Assembly (NCBI RefSeq): GCF_001667265.1
Contig: NZ_LZHW01000042.1
Location: 1-64,000, forward strand
Source of the DNA: Mycobacterium sp. ACS4331
Lineage (GTDB): Bacteria > Actinomycetota > Actinomycetes > Mycobacteriales > Mycobacteriaceae
Direction: 5' to 3'
DNA: 64,000 nt
This document shows, piece after piece, positions 9,613-19,350 of the stretch. The notes under the pieces were generated by a model. The model saw only the letters and a program-made list of their open reading frames with translations, was not told the origin of the DNA and made no database searches. The position numbers and the translations under genes are program-made. How positions within the stretch are numbered: position 1 is the first letter of the stretch; each line of letters begins with the position of its first letter.

Positions 9613-10223
9613 CACTCGATGCCCCGCTGCCCCTTGCGGCCGGCGTCCATGGGGTGGCGGACCTTCGTCATCTCCGTGACCAGGTCGGCGGCGTCGATGA
9701 GCTCGGCGGGTGCATCCCGGCCGGTGATCACCACGTGCTGGCTGCCGGGCCGGTGCCGAAGCGTCTCCACGACCGCCTCGACGTCGACCCAGCCCCACTT
9801 GAGCGGATAGGTGAACTCGTCGAGGACGTAGAAGCCGTGCCGTTCCTCGGCGAGGCGGCGGGTGATCTCGGCCCAGCCTTCGGCCGCGGCCGCGGCGTGG
9901 TCGGCCTCGTCCCCCTGTCGGCGCGACCACGACCAGCCCGAACCCATCTTGTGCCATTCGACCGCGCCGCCGGTGCCGTGTTCGTCATGCAGTCGGGCGA
10001 GTTCGCGAAAGGCGTTCTCCTCGCCCACCTTCCACTTGGCGCTCTTGACGAACTGGAACACCGCGACGTCCAGTCCCGCGTTCCAGGCGCGCAGCGCCAT
10101 TCCGAACGCCGCGGTGGACTTCCCCTTTCCGGGACCGGTGTGCACCGCGAGCACGGGCTGATTGCGGCGAGCCCGCGTGCTCAGCCCGTCGTCGGGCACT
10201 GCGATCGGACGACCCTGTGGCAT
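9609..10223 (-). CDS. cobO: Cob(I)alamin adenosyltransferase, BtuR/CobO type
   Basis: A 204-residue P-loop adenosyltransferase that transfers the 5'-deoxyadenosyl group of ATP to the reduced cobalt of corrinoids. The nucleotide loop HTGPGKGKSTAA lies at about residues 28-39. The family segments VFQFVKSAKW and YVLDEFTYPLKWGW are present, as is a C-terminal VITGRDAP motif. Length and motifs fit the CobO subfamily, not the unrelated PduO type. It is followed with a 4-base overlap by cobB and preceded by the chelatase gene 25 bases away, placing adenosylation and amidation in the same transcript. Confidence 0.96.
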   Translation of the reverse strand: MPQGRPIAVPDDGLSTRARRNQPVLAVHTGPGKGKSTAAFGMALRAWNAGLDVAVFQFVKSAKWKVGEENAFRELARLHDEHGTGGAVEWHKMGSGWSWSRRQGDEADHAAAAAEGWAEITRRLAEERHGFYVLDEFTYPLKWGWVDVEAVVETLRHRPGSQHVVITGRDAPAELIDAADLVTEMTKVRHPMDAGRKGQRGIEW

Positions 10224-10248
10224 GACCTGTGCTCCTGCTCTCGCTCGA

Positions 10249-12090
10249 TCAGGCGGCGCTGCGCACCACGGCCGTCAACGCCTCGGCGCGCAACTGCTCC
10301 AAACGCAGCACGGGCGCATCCAGGGCGTCAGCCAGGGAACCGGCCAACCCGAGCCTGATGTAGGACGTCTCACAGTCCACCACGACCGCCGCCGCTCCCT
10401 CCGCGACCAGGCGTGCGGCGGCGATTCGGCTGCGACCCAACGGGTCCGGACCGCCGGTGGCCCGTCCGTCGGTCAGCACCACGACCAGCGGTCGGCGAGT
10501 GCGGTCCCGCACCTTTTCGCGCCGGACCAGATCCGCGGCGGCCAGCAGGCCCTGCGCCAGAGGCGTCCTGCCCCCGGTGTCGAACCGCGCGAGGCGACGC
10601 CCGGCGATGTGCGCCGACGTCGTGGGCGGAAGGAGAAGCTGGGCCTGATCGGCGCGGAAGGTGATGACCGCGACCTTGTCCCGGCGCTGATAGGCGTCGC
10701 GCAGCAGCGACAGCGCGGCGCCGCTGACCGCCGACATGCGGTCACGCGCGGCCATCGACCCCGACGCGTCGACGACGAAGATCACCAGGTTGCCCTCGCG
10801 CCCCTGCCGGACGGCCAACCGGATGTCGTCGATCTCGGGCCGAAGCCGGCCCGGCTGCCCCGAACGCGCGGCGGTCGCGAGCATCGTCGCGAACAGGTGC
10901 AGACCGTCACCGGTGTCGCCCGGGCTGACGCCCACCACGGCACCGGATCGATTGCGGGCCACCGATCGTCGGCCCGGGGCGCCCTCGCCCACGCCGGGTA
11001 CGCGAAGGGTGCGGGTCCGGAAGGTCGGTGTCGGCGCGGCACTCTGCTGCGCCGGCGCCGGGGCGGGCGAACCCGACGACTGCCCCCCGGATTCCGTCTC
11101 GGCCGGCGGCGGCGTGCCGCCACCGGACGGATCTGGATCCGGGTTCGGGTCTGGGTCGGTTTCCGGGTCGGTGTCCTCGTCACCCAGGATCTCGTCGAGC
11201 GCGGCGGGATCCAGGCCGGGATCGTCGAACGGGTCACGCCGGCGGCGATGCGGCAGGGCGAGTTCCGCCGCGACTCGGATGTCTTCGGCTCCAACATGTT
11301 CGGCGCCGCGCCAGGCGGCGTGTGCGACGGCCGTGCGGGCCACCACCAGGTCGGCCCGCATGCCGTCGACGTCGAAGGCCGCGCACAGCTGCGCGATTCT
11401 GCCCAGTTCGTCGTCGCCCAGCACCACGCCCGCCACTCGGCCGCGTGCGGCCGCGATGCGGCGGGCCACGTCGGCGTCGGCGTCGGCGAACCGCGCCGCG
11501 AACCCGTGCGGGTCCGCCTCATACGCCAGCCGCGCCCGGATCACCTCGGTGCGCACCGCCACCTCGCGGGAGGCGCGGACGTCGACGGTCAGGCCGAACC
11601 GGTCCAGCAGCTGCGGGCGCAGTTCGCCCTCCTCGGGGTTCATCGTGCCGATCAGCACGAACCGCGACTCGTACGAGTGGGAGACCCCGTCGCGCTCGAC
11701 GTGCACCCGCCCCATCGCCGCGGCGTCCAGCAGCACGTCCACGAGGTGGTCGTGCAGCAGGTTGACCTCGTCGACGTAGAGCACGCCGCGGTGTGCACGG
11801 GACAGCAGGCCCGGGGAGAACGCGTGTTCGCCGTCGCGCAGCACCCTCTGCAGATCGAGCGAGCCGACCACCCGATCCTCGGTCGCACCGATCGGGAGTT
11901 CCACCAGCCGGGCGTCGTCGATCGAGGCCAGGATGTCGGCCAGGGCGCGGACCGCGGTCGACTTCGCGGTGCCCTTCTCGCCACGGATCAGCACGCCGCC
12001 GATCTCGGGACGCACGGCGCAGAGGATCAGCGCGAGCCGCAGCTGGTCGTGGCCGACGATCGCACTGAACGGGAAGTCCGGGTGGCTCAC
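10249..12090 (-). CDS. ChlI/ChlD-type chelatase ATPase fusion (putative cobaltochelatase subunit)
   Basis: A 613-residue fusion. The N-terminal AAA+ ATPase (about residues 1-300) carries Walker [10 protein letters not shown] and Walker [13 protein letters not shown] highly acidic, proline-rich linker follows (Asp-Pro repeats around residues 310-345). The C-terminal von Willebrand A domain has the MIDAS motif [14 protein letters not shown]. This is the I+D arrangement of Mg/Co chelatase motor subunits. Mycobacteria lack bacteriochlorophyll, and the gene sits directly upstream of cobO-cobB-cobA. It most likely powers cobalt insertion with a CobN-type subunit encoded elsewhere; that pairing is inference. 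GTG 12090 overlaps the GNAT stop. Confidence 0.88.
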   Translation of the reverse strand: MSHPDFPFSAIVGHDQLRLALILCAVRPEIGGVLIRGEKGTAKSTAVRALADILASIDDARLVELPIGATEDRVVGSLDLQRVLRDGEHAFSPGLLSRAHRGVLYVDEVNLLHDHLVDVLLDAAAMGRVHVERDGVSHSYESRFVLIGTMNPEEGELRPQLLDRFGLTVDVRASREVAVRTEVIRARLAYEADPHGFAARFADADADVARRIAAARGRVAGVVLGDDELGRIAQLCAAFDVDGMRADLVVARTAVAHAAWRGAEHVGAEDIRVAAELALPHRRRRDPFDDPGLDPAALDEILGDEDTDPETDPDPNPDPDPSGGGTPPPAETESGGQSSGSPAPAPAQQSAAPTPTFRTRTLRVPGVGEGAPGRRSVARNRSGAVVGVSPGDTGDGLHLFATMLATAARSGQPGRLRPEIDDIRLAVRQGREGNLVIFVVDASGSMAARDRMSAVSGAALSLLRDAYQRRDKVAVITFRADQAQLLLPPTTSAHIAGRRLARFDTGGRTPLAQGLLAAADLVRREKVRDRTRRPLVVVLTDGRATGGPDPLGRSRIAAARLVAEGAAAVVVDCETSYIRLGLAGSLADALDAPVLRLEQLRAEALTAVVRSAA

Positions 12091-12554
12091 GGTGCCTCCT
12101 CGACGCGACCCGGGCGGAGCATGGGCACGTGCGGAATGCCGTCCTCGACGAATTCGTCACCGGCGCGGACGAATCCATGCTGGGCGTACATCGCCTCGAG
12201 GTAGGTCTGGGCGTCGATGCGGCACGGGTGATCGCCGACGTCGGCGAGCGCGGCCTGCAAAAGCCTGCTGGTGTGGCCCTGGCCACGGCTGCTCTGCCTG
12301 GTGCATACGCGCCCGATCCGGAAGGACTTGTCGCCGCCGGGGTACTCCTCCATCAGGCGCAGCGTCGAGATCACCTGGCCGTCGGGCTGTTCCAGCCAGA
12401 AGTGCCGGGTCTCGGCCAGCAGGTCACGCCCGTCCAGCTCCGGATAGGCACACGCCTGTTCGACGACGAAGACTTCGACGCGCAGCTTCAGCAGTTCGTA
12501 CAGCGTTGCCGCGTCGAGGTCCCGGGCCCAACTTCGGCGCAGCGCAACCGTCAC
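12087..12554 (-). CDS. GNAT-family N-acetyltransferase (ElaA-like)
   Basis: A 155-residue single-domain acetyltransferase, equivalent in position to Rv2851c. The fold signature is visible: RVEVFVVEQ near residue 25 as in ElaA proteins, the acetyl-CoA-binding segment [20 protein letters not shown] (about residues 81-100) and [12 protein letters not shown] near the C-terminus. The substrate is unknown. The GTG start at 12554 overlaps the mqo stop and the gene's own stop overlaps the chelatase start, so it is locked in a translationally coupled chain from mqo to the cobalamin genes. Confidence 0.88.
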   Translation of the reverse strand: MTVALRRSWARDLDAATLYELLKLRVEVFVVEQACAYPELDGRDLLAETRHFWLEQPDGQVISTLRLMEEYPGGDKSFRIGRVCTRQSSRGQGHTSRLLQAALADVGDHPCRIDAQTYLEAMYAQHGFVRAGDEFVEDGIPHVPMLRPGRVEEAP

Positions 12555-14137
12555 ACCACGCCCGCAGGCTCAGGATCGTCGCTGCCCTGCGCCGGCGAGG
12601 GTGCATCGGCACCGACCGCGAGCGCCTGGGCACCCGCATCGGCGCCGGCCTCCAGGCCCAGCACACCGGTGCCCCACGACCACACCTCGTCGAACAGCGC
12701 CGGGTTCTCCGAGAGTTTGATGCCCAGCGACGGGATCATCTCCTTGAGCCTGGGCTGCCACTGCGCGAACCGGTCGCCGAAGCAGCGCTCCATGACCTCG
12801 AGCATCGCGGGCACCGCGGTCGAGGCGCCCGGAGAGGCGCCCAGCAGGCCGGCGATGCTGCCGTCGGCCGCCGAGAGCACGGTGGTGCCGAACTCCAGGG
12901 TGCCGCCCTTGCCCTTCGCGGGCTTGATGACCTGCACGCGCTGCCCGGCGACCGACAGTTCCCAGTCGGAGTCCTGCGCACTGGGCGCGAAGACCCGCAG
13001 CGCTTCGACCCGGTCGGCCTCCGACATCATGAGCTGGGCGATGAGGTAGTTCACCAGGCTCATCTGCGTCAGGCCGACGCCGACCATCGAGGCGAGGTTG
13101 TTCGGCTTGACCGACAGCGGCAGGTCGGTGAAATGGCCCTGCTTCAGGAACTTGGGCGACCATCCGGCAAACGGCCCGAACAGCAGCCACGGCTTGCCGT
13201 TGATGATCCGGGTGTCGAGGTGTGGTGCCGACATCGGCGGGGCCCCCAACGGCGGGAAGCCGTAGACCTTGGCCCGGTGACCGGCGGTGACCAGCGGGTT
13301 GGAGGTGCGCAGGAACTGCCCGCCGACCGGGAAGCCGCCGTAACCCTTGGCCTCGGCGATCCCCGACTTCTGCAGCAGCGGCAGGGCGTCGCCGCCCGCG
13401 CCGACGAACACGAACTTGGCCTCGATGCGGCGCAGCTGGCCGGTGCGGCGATTGCGCACCTTGACCGTCCACGAGCCGTCGGAGTTCTTCGACAGGTCGC
13501 GCACCTCATGCCCGAACAGCACCGACGTCCCGTTGCGCACGCCGTACCCGATGAGCTGCTTGGACAGCGCGCCGAAGTCGATGTCGGTGCCGTCGGTGGT
13601 CCAGTTCAGGGCGACCGGCTCGGAGAACGTGCGCTGCGCGGCCATGAACGGCAGGCGGCGGGCGAACTCGTCGTTGTCGTTGATGAACTCGGTGGTCGCG
13701 AACAGCGGGTTCGAGGCCAGGGCATCACGGCGCTTGCGCAGGTACTCCACCCGGTCGGCACCCTCGACGAACGACACGTGGGGCACCGGGTTGATGAAGC
13801 TGCGGGCGTCGGTCAGCACGCCGCTGGTCAGCGCATGCGCCCAGAACTGCCGCGACACCTGGAACTGCTCGTTCACGGTGACGGCCTTGCTGATGTCGAT
13901 CGAGCCGTCGGCGTTCTCGGGCGTGTAGTTGAGCTCGCACAGCGCCGAGTGCCCGGTGCCCGCGTTGTTCCACGGGTCGCTGCTCTCCGCGGCGGCCCCG
14001 TCGAGGCGTTCGATCATGGTGATCGACCAGTTCGGCTCGACCAACCGCAGCAACGCCCCCAGCGTCGCGCTCATGATGCCGGCACCCACCAGCACGACGT
14101 CGGTCTTGACTGTCTGACTTGTCTTGGCGTCTGACAC
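12551..14137 (-). CDS. mqo: Malate:quinone oxidoreductase
   Basis: A 528-residue FAD-dependent membrane-associated enzyme oxidising malate to oxaloacetate with reduction of quinone (the TCA-cycle step independent of NAD malate dehydrogenase). The FAD-binding motif [15 protein letters not shown] is near the N-terminus. The family blocks [30 protein letters not shown] and [15 protein letters not shown] are present. The start is set at GTG 14137 to match the N-terminus of M. tuberculosis Mqo; the frame is open to a TTG at 14179. Against that 493-residue protein it carries a C-terminal tail of about 35 residues rich in Ala/Gly/Asp. Confidence 0.95.
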   Translation of the reverse strand: MSDAKTSQTVKTDVVLVGAGIMSATLGALLRLVEPNWSITMIERLDGAAAESSDPWNNAGTGHSALCELNYTPENADGSIDISKAVTVNEQFQVSRQFWAHALTSGVLTDARSFINPVPHVSFVEGADRVEYLRKRRDALASNPLFATTEFINDNDEFARRLPFMAAQRTFSEPVALNWTTDGTDIDFGALSKQLIGYGVRNGTSVLFGHEVRDLSKNSDGSWTVKVRNRRTGQLRRIEAKFVFVGAGGDALPLLQKSGIAEAKGYGGFPVGGQFLRTSNPLVTAGHRAKVYGFPPLGAPPMSAPHLDTRIINGKPWLLFGPFAGWSPKFLKQGHFTDLPLSVKPNNLASMVGVGLTQMSLVNYLIAQLMMSEADRVEALRVFAPSAQDSDWELSVAGQRVQVIKPAKGKGGTLEFGTTVLSAADGSIAGLLGASPGASTAVPAMLEVMERCFGDRFAQWQPRLKEMIPSLGIKLSENPALFDEVWSWGTGVLGLEAGADAGAQALAVGADAPSPAQGSDDPEPAGVV

Positions 14138-14276
14138 CGGTTTGCCGATCCTTTGTTCCGTCGGGTGATCCTTTGTCAAGGTTATCCCGCCCAGTCTGCG
14201 AAGAAACCGCCGAGGCCGGTGATATTCGCCCCATCGACGCCGATGCGCGGCCTCGGGACCCGACTAAGGTGAACAC

Positions 14277-15299
14277 GTGACGGCATGGGAGACAGACGTC
14301 CTGCCCGGCTACCACCAGCACACTCTCGAACTGGGTGCCGATCCCGACGGCGAGGGTGACCTCTTCGCCACGCTGGTCCGGCGCGGTGCGGCAGCACCGG
14401 CGGCGCATGCCGTGCTCGCGGTGCACGGCTACACCGACTACTTCTTCAACACCGAGCTGGCCGAGTGGTTCGGGGCGCGCGGTTTCGCGTTCTACGCCCT
14501 GGACCTGCACAAGTGCGGCCGGTCGTGGCGGGAGGGCCAGACCCCGCACTTCACCACCGACCTCGCCCGCTATCACAGCGAACTGCAGGCGGCCCTCGAG
14601 ATCATCCGGCGCGAGACCGGCGGGGCAGGTGTGTGCGTGTACGGGCACTCCGCGGGCGGGCTGATCGTCACGCTGTGGCTCGACCGCCTCCGGCACCGCG
14701 GCCTGACCGCCCCGCTGGGGGTCGACGCCCTGGTCCTCAACAGCCCGTTCTTCGACCTGCACGGCCCGGCGATCCTGCGGTCGGCACCCACCCGGGCCGC
14801 CCTGCGCGCACTGGCGAAGGTGCGCAAGACACGCGTGGCACGCAGACCGACACAGGGCGGCTACGGCACCTCCCTGCACCGCGACTACGCCGGCGAATTC
14901 GACTACAACCTGGCGTGGAAGCCCGTGGGCGGATTCCCGATCACCTTCGGCTGGATCAACGCGGTGCGTCGCGCGCAGGCCAGACTGCACCGCGGGCTCG
15001 ACGTCGGGGTGCCCAACCTGATCCTGAGATCCGACCGCAGTGTCCCGGAGTCCCACGGCGATCCCGACGCCATCGCACGCGGGGACGCGGTGCTCGACGT
15101 GCGCCAGATCGCGCGGTGGGCTGGGTGCGTGGGCGACCACACCACAGTGGCGCCCATCACCGACGCCAAGCACGACGTCTTCCTGTCGCTGCCCGAACCG
15201 CGGGCCCGGGCCTACCTCGAACTCGACGAGTGGCTGCAGCGCAGGGTCGTGACCACCGACCAGACGAGTTCGACCTCCTCCAACCGAAGACAGGGCTGA
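14277..15299 (+). CDS. Alpha/beta hydrolase, monoacylglycerol lipase-like (Rv2854-like)
   Basis: A 340-residue serine hydrolase of the serine aminopeptidase S33 / monoglyceride-lipase group. It shows the oxyanion region VHGYTDYFF near residue 48, the nucleophile elbow GHSAGG near residue 125, and a late Asp/His pair (KHDVFLS near the C-terminus supplies the His). No signal peptide, so it should be cytoplasmic. The GTG start 14277 is divergent from mqo across about 140 bases. The gene ends one base before mtr, suggesting an operon with mycothione reductase. The physiological ester is not predictable. Confidence 0.86.
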   Translation: MTAWETDVLPGYHQHTLELGADPDGEGDLFATLVRRGAAAPAAHAVLAVHGYTDYFFNTELAEWFGARGFAFYALDLHKCGRSWREGQTPHFTTDLARYHSELQAALEIIRRETGGAGVCVYGHSAGGLIVTLWLDRLRHRGLTAPLGVDALVLNSPFFDLHGPAILRSAPTRAALRALAKVRKTRVARRPTQGGYGTSLHRDYAGEFDYNLAWKPVGGFPITFGWINAVRRAQARLHRGLDVGVPNLILRSDRSVPESHGDPDAIARGDAVLDVRQIARWAGCVGDHTTVAPITDAKHDVFLSLPEPRARAYLELDEWLQRRVVTTDQTSSTSSNRRQG

Positions 15300-15300
15300 C

Positions 15301-16716
15301 GTGGACCATTTCGATCTCACCATCATCGGAACCGGCTCGGGCAACAGCATCCTCGACGAGCGCTACGACTCGAAGAGGGTGGCGATCTGTGAGCAGGGCA
15401 CCTTCGGCGGCACCTGCCTCAACGTGGGGTGCATCCCGACGAAGATGTTCGTCTACGCCGCCGAAGTGGCCGCCACGATCCGGGATTCGGCGCGGTACGG
15501 CGTCGACGCCCGCATCGACGACGTGCGCTGGCGCGACATCGTGTCGCGGGTGTTCGGCCGCATCGACCCGATCGCGTTGGGCGGTGAACGGTATCGGCGG
15601 TCCTCGCCCAACGTCACGGTGTTCGATTCGCACACCCGGTTCGGCCCCACCCGCTCCGACGGCCGGCACGTGCTGCGCACCGAGGCGGGTGACGAGTTCA
15701 CCTCGGATCAGGTGGTGATCGCCGCCGGCGCCCGCGCCGTCGTGCCGCAGGCGATCGCCGACTGCGGCGTCGAGTTCCACACCAGCGACACCATCATGCG
15801 GATTCCGGACCTGCCGGAGCACCTCGTGATCATCGGCGGCGGATTCGTGGCCGCGGAGTTCGCGCATGTGTTCTCCGCGTTGGGAACCCGGGTGACGCTG
15901 GTGCTGCGCGGAGCCACCATGCTGTCCTACTGCGACGACGACATCGGCGAACGGTTCACCGACATCGCAGCGCGCAAGTGGGAACTGCTGATGCACCGCA
16001 ACGTCACCGGCGGAAGCACCGACGCCAGCGGCACCACGCTGCACCTCGACGACGGCTCGACTCTGCACGCCGACGCGGTCCTGGTCGCGACGGGACGCCG
16101 CCCCAACGGCGATCTGCTGGACGCCGGACTGGCCGGGGTCAAGGTCACCGACGCCGGACAGGTCGTCGTCGACGAGTACCAACGCACCACCGCGCGTGGC
16201 ATTTTCGCACTCGGCGACGTCAGTTCCGACTATCAGCTCAAGCACGTCGCCAACCACGAGGCCCGCGTGGTGCGGCACAACCTGCTGCAGGGCTGGGACG
16301 ACACCGAGCAGTTGATGCCCGCCGACCACCGGTTCGTGCCGTCGGCTGTCTTCACCGATCCGCAGGTCGCGTGCGTCGGCATGACCGAGAACGAGGCCCG
16401 CGCAGCAGGTCTCAACCCCAAGGTGAAGCTTCAGGACTACGGCGATGTGGCCTACGGCTGGGCCATGGAGGACACCACGGGGACGGCCAAGATCGTGGTC
16501 AACGCCGACACCGGTGACATCCTGGGCGCGCACATCATGGGTTATCAGGCCTCGACGCTGATCCAGCCGCTGATCCAGGCCATGAGCTTCGGCCTGCGCG
16601 GCCAGGACATGGCGCGTGGGCAGTATTGGATCCACCCGGCGCTGCCCGAGGTGATCGAGAACGCGCTGCTGTCCCTGTGCGGTGAACCGTCCTGGCCGCC
16701 ACCCAAGCGGCACTGA
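15301..16716 (+). CDS. mtr: Mycothione reductase
   Basis: A 471-residue FAD/NADPH disulfide oxidoreductase that regenerates mycothiol (MSH) from mycothione, the actinobacterial counterpart of glutathione reductase. It has an N-terminal FAD motif IIGTGSGNSI, the redox pair in GTCLNVGC (about residues 37-44), an NADPH motif IIGGGFVAAEF, the second FAD motif IFALGDVS, and the catalytic His-Glu of HPALPEVIENALL near the C-terminus. The GxGxxN variant of the FAD loop is typical of this subfamily. The GTG at 15301 follows the hydrolase stop by one base. It converges on cbiO with only three bases between the stops. Confidence 0.96.
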   Translation: MDHFDLTIIGTGSGNSILDERYDSKRVAICEQGTFGGTCLNVGCIPTKMFVYAAEVAATIRDSARYGVDARIDDVRWRDIVSRVFGRIDPIALGGERYRRSSPNVTVFDSHTRFGPTRSDGRHVLRTEAGDEFTSDQVVIAAGARAVVPQAIADCGVEFHTSDTIMRIPDLPEHLVIIGGGFVAAEFAHVFSALGTRVTLVLRGATMLSYCDDDIGERFTDIAARKWELLMHRNVTGGSTDASGTTLHLDDGSTLHADAVLVATGRRPNGDLLDAGLAGVKVTDAGQVVVDEYQRTTARGIFALGDVSSDYQLKHVANHEARVVRHNLLQGWDDTEQLMPADHRFVPSAVFTDPQVACVGMTENEARAAGLNPKVKLQDYGDVAYGWAMEDTTGTAKIVVNADTGDILGAHIMGYQASTLIQPLIQAMSFGLRGQDMARGQYWIHPALPEVIENALLSLCGEPSWPPPKRH

Positions 16717-16719
16717 GAT

Positions 16720-17466
16720 TCAGCGCAGCGCCGCCGAGAGGTCGAATCCCCACGGCAGTTCGAGGCGATGTGCGGCCAACAGTGCTGCGTCGCCGAGGAT
16801 CTGGGACATCGTGCCGTCGGCGACCACCACGCCGTCGTCGATGACGACGGCGCGCTGGCACAGCTGCGCGGCATACGGCAGGTCGTGCGTGACGATCAGC
16901 ATCGTGGCGGCCAGACCCGAGAGGGTGTGGGCCAGTTCGCGGCGCGCGACCGGGTCGAGGTTGGCCGATGGTTCGTCGAGCACCAGGATTCCGGGCTCAC
17001 ACGCCAGCACCGAGGCCAGCGCGGCCCGCCGCTTCTGCCCCAGCGACAGGTGTGCCGGACTGCGCTCGGCGTGTTCGGTCATCGCGACAAGGTCCAGTGC
17101 CGTGGCCACGCGCTGCTCGAGTTCGGCTCCGGCGACGCCGAAGTTGGCCGGCCCGAACGCGACGTCCTGAGCGACGGTGGGCATGAACAGCTGGTCGTCG
17201 GGGTCCTGGAACACCAATCCGACACGGCGCCGGACATCGCGAAGGGTGTTGCGCGCCACCGTGATTCCGGCGACCTCCACCGTGCCCGATGTCGCGGTGA
17301 GCACACCGTTGAGATGCAGCATCAGCGTGGTCTTGCCCGCGCCGTTGGGGCCGAGCACCGCGACCCGCTCACCGGCGTCGACGGTGAGGTCGACACCGTC
17401 GAGCGCGACGTGGCCGTCGGGATAGACGTGCCGCAGTCCGGTCACCCGGACCCCGTCCGGGGTCAT
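16720..17466 (-). CDS. cbiO: ECF-type cobalt/nickel transporter ATPase CbiO
   Basis: A 248-residue ABC ATPase energising the CbiMNQO metal importer. Walker A is GPNGAGKTT (about residue 40), the Q-loop segment is FQDPDDQLF as in energy-coupling-factor ATPases, the signature is LSLGQKRRAAL, and Walker B with D-loop is ILVLDEPSANLD. The frame extends far upstream, but the ATG at 17466 overlaps the cbiQ stop (ATGA) and begins the conserved domain. It is the last gene of the cbiM-cbiN-cbiQ-cbiO run. Confidence 0.95.
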   Translation of the reverse strand: MTPDGVRVTGLRHVYPDGHVALDGVDLTVDAGERVAVLGPNGAGKTTLMLHLNGVLTATSGTVEVAGITVARNTLRDVRRRVGLVFQDPDDQLFMPTVAQDVAFGPANFGVAGAELEQRVATALDLVAMTEHAERSPAHLSLGQKRRAALASVLACEPGILVLDEPSANLDPVARRELAHTLSGLAATMLIVTHDLPYAAQLCQRAVVIDDGVVVADGTMSQILGDAALLAAHRLELPWGFDLSAALR

Positions 17467-18239
17467 CGCAGCCCCCAGGCCGCCGCGGCGACCGCGACGG
17501 CGCCCGCGGCGGGCAGCAGAGCGATGACCCATTGATTCGCCGTGGCGCGCGCCCCCGCGCCGACACCGGCCAGATCCGGCACCCGGCCGTCGAAACCGCG
17601 CGACAGCATGGCCAGATACACCCGCTCGCCGCGTTCGTAGGAGCGCAGAAACAGCACACCGACGCTTCGGGCGATGGCGCCGGCCTGGTGCAGGGTGCGC
17701 GGCGAGTCGCCACGGGAGATCCGCGCCATCCGCATTCGCGCGGCCTCGGCCGCCAGCACGTCGATGTAGCGCAGCATCAGCACGAGCATAGACGTGACCA
17801 GGGCGGGCACCCCGAGCCTGCTCAGGGCGTGCGGAAGCTGTCGGGCGGTGGTGGTCGCCGCGACGGTCAGCGCGGCCGCGACACCCAGCGTGCCCTTCAC
17901 CACGATGCCCCATGCGGCCCACAGGCCCGCCACCGACAGCTGCAGCCCGGCCACCTGCACGCGCTCCCCGCCCTCGGCGAACGGCAGCAGCACGGCCAGC
18001 ACCACGAACGGGGCTTCGATCAGCATGCGCGGCAGCACCCAGCGCAGCGGGATGTGCGCCCACCGCCACACCGCGACCACGATCAGGGCGTAGAGGGCGT
18101 ACGGCCAGAACATGTCTCGTGGCGTGGCCACGACGGCCAGCAGGAAGACGACCAGACAGACGATCTTGACTTCGCCGGGCGCGCGATGCACGGGCGAGTG
18201 CCCGTCACGGTAGAGCGGATGGGAGTGCCCCGCTCCCAC
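17463..18239 (-). CDS. cbiQ: ECF transporter transmembrane T component CbiQ
   Basis: A 258-residue membrane protein with about five to six hydrophobic segments. The short N-terminus carries HSPVHRAPGEVKI, the conserved pre-helix region of CbiQ. The ATPase-coupling motifs occur as AAEAARMRMARISRGD and ERGERVYLAMLSRGFDG (the Ala-Arg-Gly-like coupling helices). It transmits ATP hydrolysis by CbiO to the CbiM substrate component. It overlaps cbiO by four bases and is separated from the PDGLE gene by three. Confidence 0.93.
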   Translation of the reverse strand: MGAGHSHPLYRDGHSPVHRAPGEVKIVCLVVFLLAVVATPRDMFWPYALYALIVVAVWRWAHIPLRWVLPRMLIEAPFVVLAVLLPFAEGGERVQVAGLQLSVAGLWAAWGIVVKGTLGVAAALTVAATTTARQLPHALSRLGVPALVTSMLVLMLRYIDVLAAEAARMRMARISRGDSPRTLHQAGAIARSVGVLFLRSYERGERVYLAMLSRGFDGRVPDLAGVGAGARATANQWVIALLPAAGAVAVAAAAWGLR

Positions 18240-18242
18240 CGG

Positions 18243-18584
18243 TCAGTCCTTGGTGGCGCGCTGGCGGGCGATCAGCCGGAACGCGCCGAATGCGACGCCG
18301 GCCACCACCACGACACCCAGCACGCCGGCGAGGCCACCGCTGTACTCGTGTCCGAAGATCGTGTAGTCGGCCAGCGGCGAGGCCGCCAGGTGATGATCGG
18401 TCGCGTGCGCGGCGATGCAGTCGCCGGTCAACTCCTCCGCACCGTCGACCTCGACGACCTCGCATCCGCGCAGCGTGGTCGAGTCCAGACCGTCCGGCGA
18501 CGAACTGGCGAAGTAGGACACCCCGCCCGCGACCGCGATGACGGCCAGTGCGAAGACGATCCAGAATCGGCGTCCCCCGGTCAT
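18243..18584 (-). CDS. CbiN-like PDGLE-domain accessory component
   Basis: A 113-residue protein with a transmembrane helix at each end (residues about 7-26 and 84-103) and an extracytoplasmic loop beginning SSSPDGLD, the PDGLE motif that names this family. It replaces or resembles CbiN, the small subunit that assists metal loading of CbiM. The loop carries two cysteines (GCEVVEV and GDCIAAH) and a His-rich patch (HATDHHLAAS) that could coordinate metal, though this is inference. Its start overlaps the cbiM stop. Confidence 0.88.
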   Translation of the reverse strand: MTGGRRFWIVFALAVIAVAGGVSYFASSSPDGLDSTTLRGCEVVEVDGAEELTGDCIAAHATDHHLAASPLADYTIFGHEYSGGLAGVLGVVVVAGVAFGAFRLIARQRATKD

Positions 18585-19264
18585 GCCGCCACCTCCACTC
18601 GGCCGGAGTCACGGCGCAGCAGGTACACCAGGTCGGGCCGCGAACGCGCGACGGCCACCACCGTCAGTGCCGTGATGATGCCCTCACCGATCCCGATCAG
18701 CACATGCGTGCCGAGCATGTACCCGAACACCGCCCCGAGCGACGAAGCGCCCGCGCCGCCGAGCGCGTACTGGACCACGAACCCCATTGCCGCGCAGACA
18801 GTTCCAACCAGCGCCGCGATGAACGCGATGACCCCGAGGCGACCGGTGCCCGCGTCGCCGCGGCGGCCGAGCACCGACATCAGCAGCACCGCGGTGCCGT
18901 ATCCCGCGGCAACGCCGATCACGGCCATGTTGGTGATGTTGGTGCCCAGAGCGGTCACACCGCCGTCGGCGAACAGCAGGCTCTGGACCACGAGGACGAT
19001 CGCGATGCACAGGGCGCCCGTGTAGGGCCCGACCAGGATCGCGGCGAGTGCGCCGCCGAGGAGATGGCCGCTGACGCCGGGCAGGATCGGGAAGTTCACC
19101 ATCTGGACGGCGAAGATGAACGCCGCAACCAGGCCCGCCAACGGCACGGTGCGCTCGTCGAGTTCGGCACTCGCGCGCCGGGCGCTGAATCCGATCGCCA
19201 CGACGGCGATGACGCCGAAGATCACCGAGGTGGGGGCGTTGACGATGCCGTCGCTCATATGCAT
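18581..19264 (-). CDS. cbiM: Cobalt/nickel substrate-binding component CbiM
   Basis: A 227-residue membrane protein with about six to seven helices. CbiM/NikM proteins bind Co or Ni through their own N-terminus (Met1-His2 plus downstream His). Here the frame is open to 19315, but translation should begin at ATG 19264, giving the required MHMSDGI start; an upstream start would bury the metal site. Further family motifs are PGVSGHLLGG with its conserved His, near residue 60, and GTNITNMAVIG. A promoter consistent with this start lies just upstream. First gene of the importer operon; it faces the same way as the ArsR regulator gene at 19351-19671. Confidence 0.93.
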   Translation of the reverse strand: MHMSDGIVNAPTSVIFGVIAVVAIGFSARRASAELDERTVPLAGLVAAFIFAVQMVNFPILPGVSGHLLGGALAAILVGPYTGALCIAIVLVVQSLLFADGGVTALGTNITNMAVIGVAAGYGTAVLLMSVLGRRGDAGTGRLGVIAFIAALVGTVCAAMGFVVQYALGGAGASSLGAVFGYMLGTHVLIGIGEGIITALTVVAVARSRPDLVYLLRRDSGRVEVAA

Positions 19265-19292
19265 GGCGAGAGTCGATTGGACCACGGAGGAA

Positions 19293-19338
19293 AGCCTAGG
19301 TGCGCGGCGTGTCACCTGTCTAGCTGTTCAGATGTTCA
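19293..19338 (-). promoter_or_regulatory. cbiM promoter with adjacent tandem 8-mers (candidate metal-regulator site)
   Basis: On the minus strand a -35-like TAGACA (19317-19322) is followed after 18 bases by a -10 TAGGCT (19293-19298), giving a short leader to the cbiM ATG at 19264. Directly upstream of the -35 are two head-to-tail 8-mers, TGAACATC (19331-19338) and TGAACAGC (19323-19330). Their location between the ArsR-family gene and the importer operon makes them a candidate binding site for that regulator. ArsR operators are more often inverted repeats, so this is tentative. Confidence 0.4.
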
Positions 19339-19350
19339 TGCGGTGGGAGA

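Noticed and set aside
11120..11200. Short GGGTCT/GGGTCG-like tandem repeats in the chelatase gene
   Set aside because: Explained by codons for the Asp-Pro repeat of the acidic linker; not a separate repeat element.
10162..12204. Plus-strand frame of 680 codons opposite the chelatase gene
   Set aside because: Antisense to AAA+ and VWA domains that are unambiguous; no start signal or motif.
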